A DNA stretch of 64,000 bases from Isosphaeraceae bacterium (GTDB lineage: Bacteria > Planctomycetota > Planctomycetia > Isosphaerales > Isosphaeraceae), in assembly GCA_021324445.1 (NCBI GenBank), contig JAJPJC010000540.1, positions 44,267-108,266 on the forward strand. Reading direction: 5' to 3'. Shown here one piece after another: positions 1 through 8,323 of this stretch. The notes under the pieces were generated by a model. The model saw nothing but the letters and a program-made list of their open reading frames with translations, ran no database searches and was not told where the DNA came from. The translations under genes were made by a program, and so were the position numbers. Position 1 is the stretch's first letter; every line of letters starts with the position of its first letter.

Positions 1-173
1 GGAGAATGGCCACAGCGATGCTTTGCCCCGGCGCGCTCGACCCGCAGGAAGGGCGCGAACTTCCGCATCGTGCATCTTGCGCAATCGATACACTCGCCAG
101 GCTATTTCAATTGCGTTGTCCTTCTGGTTAACTGGTGGCGGTCCGAATGACTCCCTCACACAGGAGAGACTCC

Positions 174-638
174 ATGCCAGCCACAGCGACCCGGAACCAA
201 GGCAAAGCGATGTTCGTCAAGGAGCTGCTCCTCGATAACCCGTACGCCAACGCCCAGGATGTGGTCGAGGCCTGGCAAGCCGCGGGCATGGAGGGCACCA
301 TCAGCGCCAGCCTCGTGAGCAAGGTGCGCTCCGAGAGCGGGCTGGCGGGGAACCTGAGCGGCCGTCGCCGGCGGAAGACCAGGACCGCCAAGGCTGCGGC
401 CGCCGGCTCCACGCGCACCGGCAAACGGCGTGGAAGACCGCCCAAGCAGGCCGCCGATGAGGCCAACGGGATGAGCCAGGTCCAGACCCGGCGCCGGAAA
501 ATCACGTTCGACGACCTGGAAGTGGATTTCGATCGGCTCTTGCTCAAGGTGGTCAGCCAGGGCGATCTCACCCCGGTCGAGGATGCACTCCGGCGGGCTC
601 GACGGCTGCTCTATGAGGAATCTTCCTCGAAGGCTTGA
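174..638 (+). CDS. Small AT-hook protein of unknown function
   Basis: Encodes about 154 residues. The ATG at 174 is chosen because a GGAGAG ribosome-binding site lies just upstream; an in-frame ATG at 135 lacks one. The first ~60 residues form a compact, probably helical region (AMFVKELLLDNPYANAQDVV...). A basic linker follows with KRRGRPPK at about residues 83-90, the classic AT-hook core that binds the minor groove of AT-rich DNA. The acidic C-terminal part (FDDLEVDFDRLLLKVV) is probably helical. I recognise no enzyme. The AT-hook suggests a nucleoid or DNA-associated role, but that is inference. The gene stands alone, followed by a row of decayed genes. Confidence 0.75.
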   Translation: MPATATRNQGKAMFVKELLLDNPYANAQDVVEAWQAAGMEGTISASLVSKVRSESGLAGNLSGRRRRKTRTAKAAAAGSTRTGKRRGRPPKQAADEANGMSQVQTRRRKITFDDLEVDFDRLLLKVVSQGDLTPVEDALRRARRLLYEESSSKA

Positions 639-798
639 TCAATCCACGGCCGCCAGTGGATCACTCGCAGTCGACTCTCTCGGTTGAAGTCGTGTCCGGT
701 GGATCGCCGGAGCAAGAATCGAGAATCGGGCCTGGACGCAAGGCTTCCGGTGGTTTAATGTACAGACCGACGGAGAAAGCGGCCAATGGGAGGAGACG

Positions 799-1094
799 AT
801 GATGCCCGAGACCATCTCCAAGCCCCAGGTCCAGTGCGAGGTTTCCGAAGGATTGATGGGGGCGGACATCACGGTCACCATCGTGGATGCCTTCGGGCGG
901 GAGCAGTAGATCTACGTCCTGCCCACCAGGTGAACTGGGAGGGGGACGTTCCCTATCTCCCGGTTGGGATCATCAACATCGATCGGCGGAACCGGCGGGT
1001 CCTCGTCGAGCTGCCCACCGCGGCCGATTCCGGCGCGAATCGGATGTGGATGCCGTTTGAGAAGTTCCTGGTGGCGAAGGGAGCCCGTGCATGA
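799..1094 (+). pseudogene. Broken hypothetical gene (nonsense plus frameshift)
   Basis: Reading from the ATG at 799 (AGGAG upstream) gives MMPETISKPQVQCEVSEG and on to FGREQ, then an in-frame TAG at 907-909, then IYVLPTR and a TGA. From about 930 a different frame (+3 relative to position 786) continues with VNWEGDVPYLPVGIINIDRR and on to FEKFLVAKGARA, stopping at 1094. The two halves look like one ~97-residue protein, with an all-beta pattern, that has suffered a stop mutation and a one-base frame change. I do not recognise the family. Its stop overlaps the ATG at 1091 (ATGA), which suggests it once headed an operon. Confidence 0.55.
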
Positions 1095-1198
1095 TCCTCT
1101 CCGACGGGCAGCTACACGCCGCGCTCGCTGGACTCGACAGGGAGTTATCGGATTCGTTAATCTCCGGGGATGGAATGGGAAATCCTCTACTTCAGTGA
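1091..1198 (+). pseudogene. Possible N-terminal fragment of a dCTP deaminase-like gene
   Basis: A 35-codon reading frame begins ATG at 1091 by ATGA overlap with the preceding broken gene. Its start, MILSDGQLHAALAG, resembles the MILSDxxIxxAL opening of dCTP deaminases and related dUTPase-fold proteins. It then loses similarity and stops at 1198, inside the start region of the following toxin remnant. It is far too short to be an enzyme (family size about 160-200 residues). Identity rests on one short motif only, so this is a tentative reading; it could also be a chance ORF. Confidence 0.22.
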
Positions 1199-1398
1199 GG
1201 ATCTCCAGCGGGAGATCATGGAACTCCCGGCGGGCATTCTGGCGCGTTATGTTCGTCTGCACTCTGCCGATCCAGCGGATCATGATGCTCCACGTCTTCG
1301 TCAAGAAGTCCGAGAAGACGCCGAAGAAGGAGCTGAACATCGCCCGAACGCGAGCGAAAGAGGTGCAGAGGCATGATGACGCACGACGAGATGGTTAA
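1170..1398 (+). pseudogene. RelE/HigB-type (Gp49-like) toxin gene with internal deletion
   Basis: The frame from the ATG at 1170 starts MEWEILYFSEDLQREIMELP, a typical RelE/HigB N-terminus with a beta strand and a helix, up to about position 1260. From about 1275 another frame carries RIMMLHVFVKKSEKTPKKEL and on to RAKEVQRH, the characteristic C-terminal strand and basic helix of phage Gp49-like/HigB toxins. The middle of the ribonuclease fold (about 35 residues in relatives, including the LWELR-type strand) is missing and the halves are in different frames. No functional mRNA-cleaving toxin should be made. Directly downstream and overlapping is an intact XRE antitoxin gene. Confidence 0.7.
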
Positions 1399-1678
1399 GA
1401 AGATCCTCAGCGATCCAAACGTCAAGGCCGAGTACGACGCCTTGGAGGAAGAATTTGCCCTGCTCGATGAACTGCTGGCGGCGCGGCACCGGGCCGGATT
1501 AACCCAGGCGGACGTGGCGCGGAGGATGGGGACCAAGACCCTGGCTGTCGCGCGCCTGGAAGCGGGAGGTGGGGACAAGCGACATTCACCATCGGTCGCC
1601 ACGCTGCGGAAGTTCGCGGAAGCGGTGGGATGCCGGCTGGAGATCCGGCTGCGGCCCAAGGAGGGCTCACCCGACTGA
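1373..1678 (+). CDS. XRE-family antitoxin (HigA-like)
   Basis: A protein of 101 residues. Residues 1-38 form a charged helical region (VKAEYDALEEEFALLDELL). Residues 41-65 are a helix-turn-helix of the XRE type (GLTQADVARRMGTKTLAVAR), then a second helical part (SVATLRKFAEAVGCRLEIRL). This is the normal architecture of the antitoxin downstream of Gp49-like toxins; it would bind the toxin and autorepress the operon. The ATG lies inside the 3' end of the toxin remnant, so it was translationally coupled. The partner toxin is broken, so this antitoxin is an orphan. Its stop is one base from the stop of the convergent asparagine synthase gene. Confidence 0.85.
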   Translation: MMTHDEMVKKILSDPNVKAEYDALEEEFALLDELLAARHRAGLTQADVARRMGTKTLAVARLEAGGGDKRHSPSVATLRKFAEAVGCRLEIRLRPKEGSPD

Positions 1679-1679
1679 T

Positions 1680-3695
1680 TCACCGCGCCGGGGCCGCCTG
1701 TGGCGCCGGGGCCACAGCAACCCCGAGGTCCAGGCTGGCGACTTCCTGTTCCCGCATCCGCGACGGGGTCCAGACCGGCAGGTCGCAGAGGCCGCCGCCG
1801 AGGAACGTGTGGTGCCAGAGCTGGGTCGCCACCACGCTGGTCAGGGTCAGGTCCATGATGATCCGCTTGGGGGTGATCCGCGGCAATCGCACCTGAGCTG
1901 CGCGCTCGCGTGCCACGCCCTCGGGATCGAACCAGCCGGTGGAGCGGAGCGACTCGGGACTCAGGAGCTGATCAACCCAGTGGGGGCGGTCCCGATCGAG
2001 CAATGCCTCGGACCGGCTGGCGCGGAACATCGTCTTGGGGCGGTTGGCGATCCGGGGCGGGAGCGTCCGCGCGGCCACCTGGCGCAGCAGCCACTTGTCG
2101 GTCCGGCCGCGCAGCTTGTACTCTGGGGCGATCGAGGCGCAAAAGGCGATCACATCCTCGTCCAGCATCGGGTACCGCGCCTCGACCGAGGAGTTCATCG
2201 CCACCCGGTCCCCCTTGGCCATCAGCAGCAGGCCGGGCAGCATCACCTTGTAACCGACGTACAGCGACTGGTTCAGCGGATGCCAGCGGGTGAAGCGGTC
2301 GTGGGTGAGATCCAGATCGTCATAGGCCCAATGACCGGCCAGGCGGTCCCAGAGGTCGCTCGAGTACACGAATGACCGGGCCTGGGCCAGGAGGTCGTAG
2401 ACGTCCTGCTGGGCCGTGCGCACACCCCGGATGCCGAACCGCGGCGGGACGTGAGCCGGGTTGCCCCCCATCGCGGCCAGGACCAGGTTGCGGACCGTCG
2501 CGTTGACGGAGTCCAGCGACCAGCGCTGGAACCACTGGCGGATCTGCTGGACCTTGAACCAGGCGTAGCCGGCCAGGGCCTCGTCGGCGCCCTCGCCGGT
2601 CAGCACGACCTTGAACCCCTGGGCGTGCACCGCACGGGCCAGCTGCATCAGGCAGCCGCAGGAGGTGTCCATGACCGGCCCTTCGGCGGCGCGGATCAGC
2701 TCGGGGTAGGCCGCGACGAGATCCCTGCGGTTCATGGTCACGGTCGTCAGCCGCGAGCCGAGGGCCTGGGCCGACTCGGTCGCGTGCGACCGCTCGTCCG
2801 GGCCGGCCCGATCCAGGCCGATCGTGAACGACGGCACGGCGGCACCGCGCTGGCGCGAGCTCAGGCCCAGGACGACCGTCGAATCGAGTCCGCCGCTGAT
2901 GTAGCTGACGACCGGCACATCCCCGCGGAGCCGCCGCTCGACGGCCTGACGCATCAGCGCTTCCAGCTCGTCGATCAGCGGGGTCGGGTCGTCCAGGCGC
3001 CGCTCCTGCCCCGCATCGGGGAAGCCCAGGTCCCAGTATTGCTTCCGCTCGACCCGGCCATCCGCAACACGGAGGTAATGGCCCGGCGGGATCGAGGTGA
3101 TCCCCTCGAAGTAGGTCCGCGTCGTGCCGCCACAGAAGGTGGTGAAGAACAGGTCGATCCCCTTGGGGTCGGGCCGCGACGCCACCAGGCCCGACGCCAG
3201 CAGAGCCTTCATCTCCGAGCCCCACAGGAGCCAGCCGTCGGCCTGGGCATAATACAGCGGGCAGATCCCCACGCGGTCGCGACCGAGGATCAACGTCCGG
3301 TTCTTCCGGTCCCAGAGCGCGACGGCGAACTGGCCGCGCGCCTTGGCGAAGACGTCCTCGCCCCGGTCCTCATACAGATGGACCCACAGCTCGGTGTCGC
3401 ACCGCGTCGCCAGCCGATGCCCCCGCGCCGTCAGCTCGGCCTGGAGCTCAGGGTATTCGAACAGCTCGCCATTTTGCGTCACCCAGATCGAGCCATCCTC
3501 GTTGCGGATCGGCTGCCGACCTCCCGCCAGGTCGACGATCGACAGCCGCCGCGCCCCCATCGCCAATCCCGGCTCGACATGAATCTGTTCGTCATCCGGA
3601 CCGCGATGAGCGATCGCGCCGGTCATCGCCAGCAGCCGGGAGACCGGGAACTCGCGCCGGCCGTTCAGATCGATCGCACCCGCGATACCGCACAT
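1680..3695 (-). CDS. asnB: Asparagine synthase (glutamine-hydrolysing)
   Basis: A 671-residue class II glutamine amidotransferase. The start is set at the ATG at 3695 because Cys2 (MCGIAGAIDL) must become the N-terminal nucleophile after Met removal; an AAAGGG ribosome site precedes it. The glutaminase domain (about 1-200) shows Arg50 (RRLSIVD), NGE 75-77 and Asp100. The synthetase domain has the PP-loop SGGLDST at 267-273 and the TGEGADE stretch of the ATP/aspartate pocket. The C-terminus is longer than in E. coli AsnB (554 aa), ending in an Ala/Pro-rich tail. It makes asparagine from aspartate, ATP and glutamine, or amidates another substrate: orphan AsnB-like proteins also occur in exopolysaccharide and peptide clusters, but none surrounds this one. 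Confidence 0.9.
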   Translation of the reverse strand: MCGIAGAIDLNGRREFPVSRLLAMTGAIAHRGPDDEQIHVEPGLAMGARRLSIVDLAGGRQPIRNEDGSIWVTQNGELFEYPELQAELTARGHRLATRCDTELWVHLYEDRGEDVFAKARGQFAVALWDRKNRTLILGRDRVGICPLYYAQADGWLLWGSEMKALLASGLVASRPDPKGIDLFFTTFCGGTTRTYFEGITSIPPGHYLRVADGRVERKQYWDLGFPDAGQERRLDDPTPLIDELEALMRQAVERRLRGDVPVVSYISGGLDSTVVLGLSSRQRGAAVPSFTIGLDRAGPDERSHATESAQALGSRLTTVTMNRRDLVAAYPELIRAAEGPVMDTSCGCLMQLARAVHAQGFKVVLTGEGADEALAGYAWFKVQQIRQWFQRWSLDSVNATVRNLVLAAMGGNPAHVPPRFGIRGVRTAQQDVYDLLAQARSFVYSSDLWDRLAGHWAYDDLDLTHDRFTRWHPLNQSLYVGYKVMLPGLLLMAKGDRVAMNSSVEARYPMLDEDVIAFCASIAPEYKLRGRTDKWLLRQVAARTLPPRIANRPKTMFRASRSEALLDRDRPHWVDQLLSPESLRSTGWFDPEGVARERAAQVRLPRITPKRIIMDLTLTSVVATQLWHHTFLGGGLCDLPVWTPSRMREQEVASLDLGVAVAPAPQAAPAR

Positions 3696-3794
3696 CTCAA
3701 AGCCCTTTTCACCAAACCACTTCGGTCGGAAGGCCCCTGCGGCCCTCGCCCATCCCATCCCCCGGCGATCCTGGTCGCCGGCAAGCCCCGATCC

Positions 3795-3803
3795 ACTATA
3801 ACA
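3795..3803 (-). promoter_or_regulatory. Candidate extended -10 promoter for asnB
   Basis: On the minus strand the sequence TGTTATAGT gives an extended -10 element (TGnTATAGT, five of six bases to TATAAT). It lies about 100 bases upstream of the asparagine synthase start. No good -35 hexamer is visible 16-18 bases further upstream, which is acceptable for an extended -10 promoter. The assignment is by motif only. Confidence 0.35.
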
Positions 3804-3962
3804 TGCCGCGTCCCACGACGACGAGCGCCCCAGCTCCGACCCCGCGCCCAGCGATGGGCACGACCCACACAGTCTCGGAGGATCTGGCCTTGACCTGACA
3901 CTCGGTGTATTCTTTAGCCATTGTGCCGCCCACCTTGCTGCATCATCGGGGAGGCCGTCACG

Positions 3963-4988
3963 ATGTCCCAGCCCTTCGAGATCGCCACGTCCGAGTACGA
4001 ATTCGTGATCTCGCCGTCGGCACGGGAGACCAGTCAGCCGAAACCGGCGACCACGAATGTGCGCGCCGATTTTGGCGCGATCTCACACACGGGGAAGGTC
4101 CGGTCTCGGAACGAGGACCATTTCCTGGTCTCCCGCGTCAGTCGCAAGCAGGAGATCCTCCTGACCAACCTTCCCGGGGACCACCTGCCGGAACAGACCG
4201 GCGACGACGGTTACTTGTTCATCGTGGCCGACGGCATGGGCGGAATGGCCGCCGGGGAAGTCGCCAGCCGGCTAGCGATCAGCACGAGCCTGAAGCTGTT
4301 CCAGCGGTCCGAGAAGTGGGGTTTCCGGGTCAACCAGCGCGAGGCGCGCTCGTTTTTCGACCAGATCAGTCGCGACCTTCAGGAGATCGACAAGACGCTC
4401 ACCGAGCAGAGCGAGTCCGACCGCCGGCTGCTGGGGATGGGCACGACGATGACGGTGGCCTACAGCATGGGCGTCGACCTCTTCATCGTCCACCTGGGCG
4501 ACTCGCGGGCTTATCTCGCGCGCCGGGGCGCGTTGCAGCAGTTGACCAAGGACCACACCGTGGCACAGGCGATGGCCGATGCCGGTTACATCGCGCCGGA
4601 GGCGGTCCGCCATCATGTGAAACGGAACGCCTTGACCAACTTCCTCGGCGGTCATCACGGCAAGGTCAAGGCGGACCTCCGCTGGCTTCGCCTGGCCGAC
4701 GGCGACCTCCTGCTGCTGTGCAGCGATGGGCTCACCGAGATGGTCGACGACGCGACAATCGCCCGGATCCTCGGCGACCACGCCGCGCCGTGCGACGCGG
4801 CCCAATCCCTGCTCGATGCCGCCCTCAAGGGCGGCGGCAAGGATAACGTGACCATCATCGTGGCACGCTACTCGATCAGCACCCCGGAGCCCGGGCTCGG
4901 CGGGAAAACCCGCGAATTCTCGACCAAGCTTGATCCGACCTCGCCATCGATCGTGCCCTGTGCTCCCGCTTCGGGCCATCGCCCCTGA
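3963..4988 (+). CDS. PP2C-family Ser/Thr protein phosphatase
   Basis: A protein of 341 residues. The ATG at 3963 is chosen because GGGGAGG lies at ribosome-binding distance and the fold starts shortly after. PP2C motifs appear in order: RNEDHF (49-54), VADGMGG (88-94, metal-binding Asp), GTTMTVAY, GDSRAYL, TKDHTVAQ, the CSDGLTEMV motif with the second metal Asp, and KDNVTIIV near 300. All metal-ligand aspartates are present, so it should be an active Mn/Mg-dependent phosphatase that reverses Hanks-type kinase phosphorylation. No membrane segment is seen, so it is cytoplasmic. The last ~40 residues are a low-complexity tail. It stands alone, with no kinase adjacent; the nearest in this window is 43 kb away. 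Confidence 0.9.
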   Translation: MSQPFEIATSEYEFVISPSARETSQPKPATTNVRADFGAISHTGKVRSRNEDHFLVSRVSRKQEILLTNLPGDHLPEQTGDDGYLFIVADGMGGMAAGEVASRLAISTSLKLFQRSEKWGFRVNQREARSFFDQISRDLQEIDKTLTEQSESDRRLLGMGTTMTVAYSMGVDLFIVHLGDSRAYLARRGALQQLTKDHTVAQAMADAGYIAPEAVRHHVKRNALTNFLGGHHGKVKADLRWLRLADGDLLLLCSDGLTEMVDDATIARILGDHAAPCDAAQSLLDAALKGGGKDNVTIIVARYSISTPEPGLGGKTREFSTKLDPTSPSIVPCAPASGHRP

Positions 4989-4996
4989 CGGGTTAT

Positions 4997-5881
4997 CTAT
5001 CGCCCGAACCGAACGCGCACGGCCGCGATCCAGTCGGCGAGGTTCGCGGGCACGGGAGCCTCGACGCGCAGGCCGATCCCCGTGATGGGATGGATGAAGC
5101 CCAGGGCCTCGGCATGCAAGGCCTGGCGCGAGAAGGGCGCGGGGAATGGCCGGCGGCTCGCCGGGCGGTAGACCGGATCGCTGACAACCGGGTGTCCCAC
5201 CGCGGCGAGATGGATGCGGATCTGGTGGGTCCGGCCCGTCTCGAGCCGGCAGGCCACCAGGCTCGCCAGGGCTCCAAAGTGTTCGACCACCTCGTAGTGA
5301 GTGACCGCGCGTACGCCCTGGCCGGCGGTCGGGGCCACGCCGCGACGGCCGTCGCCCCGATCGGCCACCAGCGGGAGCTCGATCGTCCCGCGCTCCGGCC
5401 GCAGCGCTCCTTCGACGACCGCCAGGTACCGTCGTTCGATGGCATGGGCGCGAAACAACGCCTGGAACGGTCGCAACGCCTGGGGCGAACACACCAGCAG
5501 GATCACGCCTGAAGTATCCCGATCCAGCCGGTGCACGATGCCGACATACGGGCGCGCTCGGCCCCGGGTCCGGGCCAGATAGCGACCGGCGCGTTCCAGC
5601 AACGTATCCGGCTCGCGCGCCGGCGTCGGCTGAGTTAACAGTCCGGCGGGCTTATCCACGATCAGGATGGAGCGATCCTGATACAAGACCGCGATCTGCC
5701 GGGCCGCGGTCCCGGGCCTGGGCCGGCTGGGATGATACTCCAGCGGCGTGTCGGGAGCGACGACCTGCCCCGGCTCGAAACACGTCTGCCCGGCCACGTC
5801 CACCTGCCCGCGCCGCACGGCCTCCTGCGCCGCCCGGCGCGACAACCCGAACCGCTGGGATGCCAACTTGTCCAGTCGCAT
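4997..5881 (-). CDS. RluA/RluD-family pseudouridine synthase
   Basis: A 294-residue protein starting MRLDKLASQRFGLSRRAAQE, an S4 RNA-binding domain (about 1-60). The RluA catalytic domain follows with HRLDRDTSG at 117-125; Asp120 is the expected catalytic residue. Further motifs are ERRYLAVVEG, LETGRTHQIRIHL and a region near GHPVVSDPVY. It isomerises uridine to pseudouridine in rRNA (RluD/RluC-like); the exact site cannot be read from sequence. A long upstream extension is open in frame, but its composition is that of non-coding DNA and the S4 domain start fits at 5881. It is convergent with the phosphatase gene, with 8 bases between the stops. Confidence 0.88.
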   Translation of the reverse strand: MRLDKLASQRFGLSRRAAQEAVRRGQVDVAGQTCFEPGQVVAPDTPLEYHPSRPRPGTAARQIAVLYQDRSILIVDKPAGLLTQPTPAREPDTLLERAGRYLARTRGRARPYVGIVHRLDRDTSGVILLVCSPQALRPFQALFRAHAIERRYLAVVEGALRPERGTIELPLVADRGDGRRGVAPTAGQGVRAVTHYEVVEHFGALASLVACRLETGRTHQIRIHLAAVGHPVVSDPVYRPASRRPFPAPFSRQALHAEALGFIHPITGIGLRVEAPVPANLADWIAAVRVRFGR

Positions 5882-6328
5882 GAGACCCCTCACGCGCGAG
5901 AAAAGGGGAAGAACGAGGGACATCGGCAAACGATTTTCGAGGCCTCCGAGTGGAACGCGGCGCGGGTCCTGGTGCGGTTTGGCTGGGAACCTCGGTCCGG
6001 CCGATGGGGTCAGGTCCGCAGGCCGGCGCGGCCGCCCCATCCCAGCCGTCCGCAGCCTGAGCAATGGCGTTTTCTTCAAAATGCGCGGAATCATTGGGCC
6101 GCAGCCGGGGATTCGGCCGATTCCATAATCGAGTCAAGCACCCGACGACCGCGCCGGAAGGATGATCGCAGCGGACCGGACCGGACCGGAACGGGGTCGA
6201 AGCGACCCGCTGGCCGGCCCCTGCGGGATCGATCGGAATCGGCGAGCCGAGTCGGGCGGGCGGGACCAGGAATGGACTCCCCGACGGCGGTTATACCTCC
6301 CTCGACGGATGGGTTAGAGGGGCCGCCG
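5882..6328. other. Intergenic region without recognised gene
   Basis: These 447 bases separate two divergently transcribed genes. Both strands are open in places, but the translations are Arg/Pro-rich and show no motif. A short run of GGACC pentamers (four imperfect copies near 6176-6192) is the only visible repeat. Promoters of both flanking genes should lie here; no convincing hexamer pair was found. Confidence 0.5.
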
Positions 6329-6883
6329 ATGAAGCCAAGGAGGGTGGAGACAATGGGGTTGCCCCGCAAGGAATCGCCGCGAGGGTCCACGAGGCGGCGC
6401 GTGGCGTTCTGGTCGGCGCTGGCCATGGGCGGGATGCTGCCCTCGGTCGGCTGCCAGGTGGAATACGCGGGCATGACGTTGCCCTCGGGCCGCTATATGC
6501 ACGACGACGTCCAGTACTTCCCGACCGGTCCCGACTTCCCCTGGGCGAACACCCAGGCGGCGACGCAACGGGCGCGGATGCGGGCCATGGGGATCGAGCC
6601 GCCGCCGCCGCCCGGCGCGATTCCCCAGGCCATGGGCGCCGAGTCGGGGGCCCAGCTCGGGGCCGGACGGCCCACGGATGTGAACGTCACCCCGGCGCCG
6701 CCGGTGCCCGGTTTGCCCGGGGGTCCAGTCCCCATGGGCCCCGGACCGGCCGCCGTTCCCGCACCGGGTCCCGCGGTGGTACCCGTCCAGCCGGCCCCAG
6801 GCGGCGTTCCCGCGCCCGGAGGCGGCGCAGGCCTGGGCGGCGCCACCAATCCCCCGCCGCCGGTCAATCCGCCCGGCCCCTGA
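6329..6883 (+). CDS. Small proline/glycine-rich lipoprotein
   Basis: Encodes 184 residues from the ATG at 6329, preceded by GAGGGG. An Arg-rich N-terminus (RRRVAFWSALAMGGML) leads to a lipobox ending SVGC at about residues 39-42, so it is probably a signal peptidase II substrate anchored by Cys42. A short conserved-looking part follows (YMHDDVQYFPTGPDFPWANTQA). The second half is a run of Pro, Gly, Ala and Val (GPVPMGPGPAAVPAPGPAVV) typical of disordered periplasmic linkers. No catalytic motif is visible. A surface or periplasmic structural role is likely but is inference. Confidence 0.7.
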   Translation: MKPRRVETMGLPRKESPRGSTRRRVAFWSALAMGGMLPSVGCQVEYAGMTLPSGRYMHDDVQYFPTGPDFPWANTQAATQRARMRAMGIEPPPPPGAIPQAMGAESGAQLGAGRPTDVNVTPAPPVPGLPGGPVPMGPGPAAVPAPGPAVVPVQPAPGGVPAPGGGAGLGGATNPPPPVNPPGP

Positions 6884-7072
6884 TGGAATGGGAAGCAACC
6901 TCCGAGTCCCCGGTTCTCCCGGTTGGGGCAGACCGTGGCGTCGGCCCCAACCCCTGCGCAGCGCAACGGATCTCGCTGGGCTGCCCACAGGCTCGCACCA
7001 TTGACTTGGCCGCAAGCCAGTCCTACCTTACACCAAGGCGAACCGTCCAGCTCTCGCGGGGTCACCACCAAG

Positions 7073-7405
7073 ATGAGCCCGATCGTCGGACAGATCACGT
7101 TGGGGATCTATGCCGTGCTCCTGGCCCTCGGCGGGCTGATCGGCTATTTCAAGGCTGGCAGCCGGCCCTCGCTCATCGCCGGCTTGCTCAGCTCGGCCGC
7201 CGCCTTCACGGCTCTGGGCCTCTCCATCGGCGACAGCCGGTGGGGGGTCCCGTTCGGACTCCTGCTCTCGATCGTCCTGTTCATCCTCTTCGCGTATCGC
7301 TACGCGGTCAAGACCGGCAAGTTCATGCCCAGCGGCCTCCTGGCTGTCCTGAGCCTGATTGTGCTGGCTGTCCTGTTCCTGGTCATGGACTGGAGCGGCT
7401 CGTAG
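7073..7405 (+). CDS. TMEM14/UPF0136-like small membrane protein
   Basis: Encodes 110 residues from the ATG at 7073. It has three to four hydrophobic segments: about 7-27 (LGIYAVLLALGGLIGYF), 32-54, 57-80 and 91-107. The Gly-rich first helix (GGLIGYFKAGSRPSLIAG) is the hallmark of the TMEM14 (UPF0136) family, which reaches from eukaryotic mitochondria to bacteria and whose molecular function in bacteria is not established. The size is right for the family. It is convergent with the PDZ-protein gene, and no partner gene is apparent. Confidence 0.75.
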   Translation: MSPIVGQITLGIYAVLLALGGLIGYFKAGSRPSLIAGLLSSAAAFTALGLSIGDSRWGVPFGLLLSIVLFILFAYRYAVKTGKFMPSGLLAVLSLIVLAVLFLVMDWSGS

Positions 7406-7453
7406 GTCGTCGCAGGACCGGCATCGCCGGTCCTCCGACGACGACTTCTCCGT

Positions 7454-8323
7454 TCAGGGAATTTGGGCCGTGATCGTGTGGTCCTTGCCATCCTGCACGG
7501 TCCGAACGTTCATCTTCAGGGTGTTCTGGGGTGCCGCATTGGCGATGATCCAGGCCAGGTTGCCCCGCTCTTCGGTGAGGTAGCCGTTGATCGAGTGGAT
7601 CACGTCGCCAGCATGGAGGCCGGCCTTCTCCGCGGGTGTCCCGGGGTAGACGTTCGTCACCTTGATGCCCCGCTTGCCCCCGGGCTCGGCCACCGGCTCC
7701 TCGTTGATCCCCAGGTAGCGCCCTTGATTGACCACCGTCGGCGCCACATAGGCCGAGGAATAGCCATAGCCCCCCGCCGGCGTGAGATAGCTGGTCCCAT
7801 AGTATGGGTAACCATATCCATAACCATAGTAAGGATAGGCATAACCCCCGTAACCATAGCCGGGATAGCCATAGCCGTAGCCGCCGTAACCCAGGCCGTA
7901 ACCCCCGTAGCCCAGGCCGTAGCCCAAGCCATAGCCGCCGAGGCCCAGGCCGTAGCCGTAGTAGGGGTAGCCAAAGCCCAGGCCGTAGCCGCCGTAGCCG
8001 TAGTAGGGGTAGCCAAAGCCCAGGCCGTAGCCATAGAAGCCCGGGAAGAAGCCGAAACCACCATAGCCAAGACCCCTATAGCCAAGACCACCATGGTGGT
8101 ATCCGCCGAAGCCGCCCATGTGACCGCCGTAGCCGCCCATGTGGCCGCCGCCGAAGCCGCCCATGTGGCCGCCACCACCGAAACCGCCGCCGCCGTGCCC
8201 GCCGCCGCCGCCACCGCCCCCACCGTGGGCCATGGCCGATGTCCCGGAGAAGACCCAGATCCCCAACGCCAGGGCCAGGACCGTCAAGGGGAGGCTCCCA
8301 CCGCTCCGCACTCTCGAAATCAT
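7454..8323 (-). CDS. Exported Gly/Tyr-rich PDZ-domain protein
   Basis: A protein of 289 residues from the ATG at 8323 with an AGGAG ribosome site. Residues 1-32 are a signal peptide ending near SAMAHG. Residues 33-75 are nearly pure Gly/His with HMGG repeats. Residues 76-195 are Gly/Tyr-rich with repeats such as YGLGFGYPYYGYG, encoded by two near-identical direct DNA repeats around 7950-8035. Residues ~200-289 form a PDZ domain (GIKVTNVYPGTPAEKAGL, HAGDVIHSINGY). There is no protease domain, so it is not DegP/HtrA. The PDZ may bind C-terminal peptides while the low-complexity part may self-associate or bind metal through its His residues; both roles are inference. Confidence 0.8.
   Translation of the reverse strand: MISRVRSGGSLPLTVLALALGIWVFSGTSAMAHGGGGGGGGGHGGGGFGGGGHMGGFGGGHMGGYGGHMGGFGGYHHGGLGYRGLGYGGFGFFPGFYGYGLGFGYPYYGYGGYGLGFGYPYYGYGLGLGGYGLGYGLGYGGYGLGYGGYGYGYPGYGYGGYAYPYYGYGYGYPYYGTSYLTPAGGYGYSSAYVAPTVVNQGRYLGINEEPVAEPGGKRGIKVTNVYPGTPAEKAGLHAGDVIHSINGYLTEERGNLAWIIANAAPQNTLKMNVRTVQDGKDHTITAQIP

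Noticed and set aside
1..173. Open frames on both strands at the left edge
   Set aside because: No motif, ribosome site or recognisable protein; too short to judge as the end of a neighbouring gene.
3890..3918. TTGACC as a -35 element for the phosphatase gene
   Set aside because: No acceptable -10 hexamer occurs 16-18 bases downstream; spacing to the nearest candidates is 12 or 15 bases.
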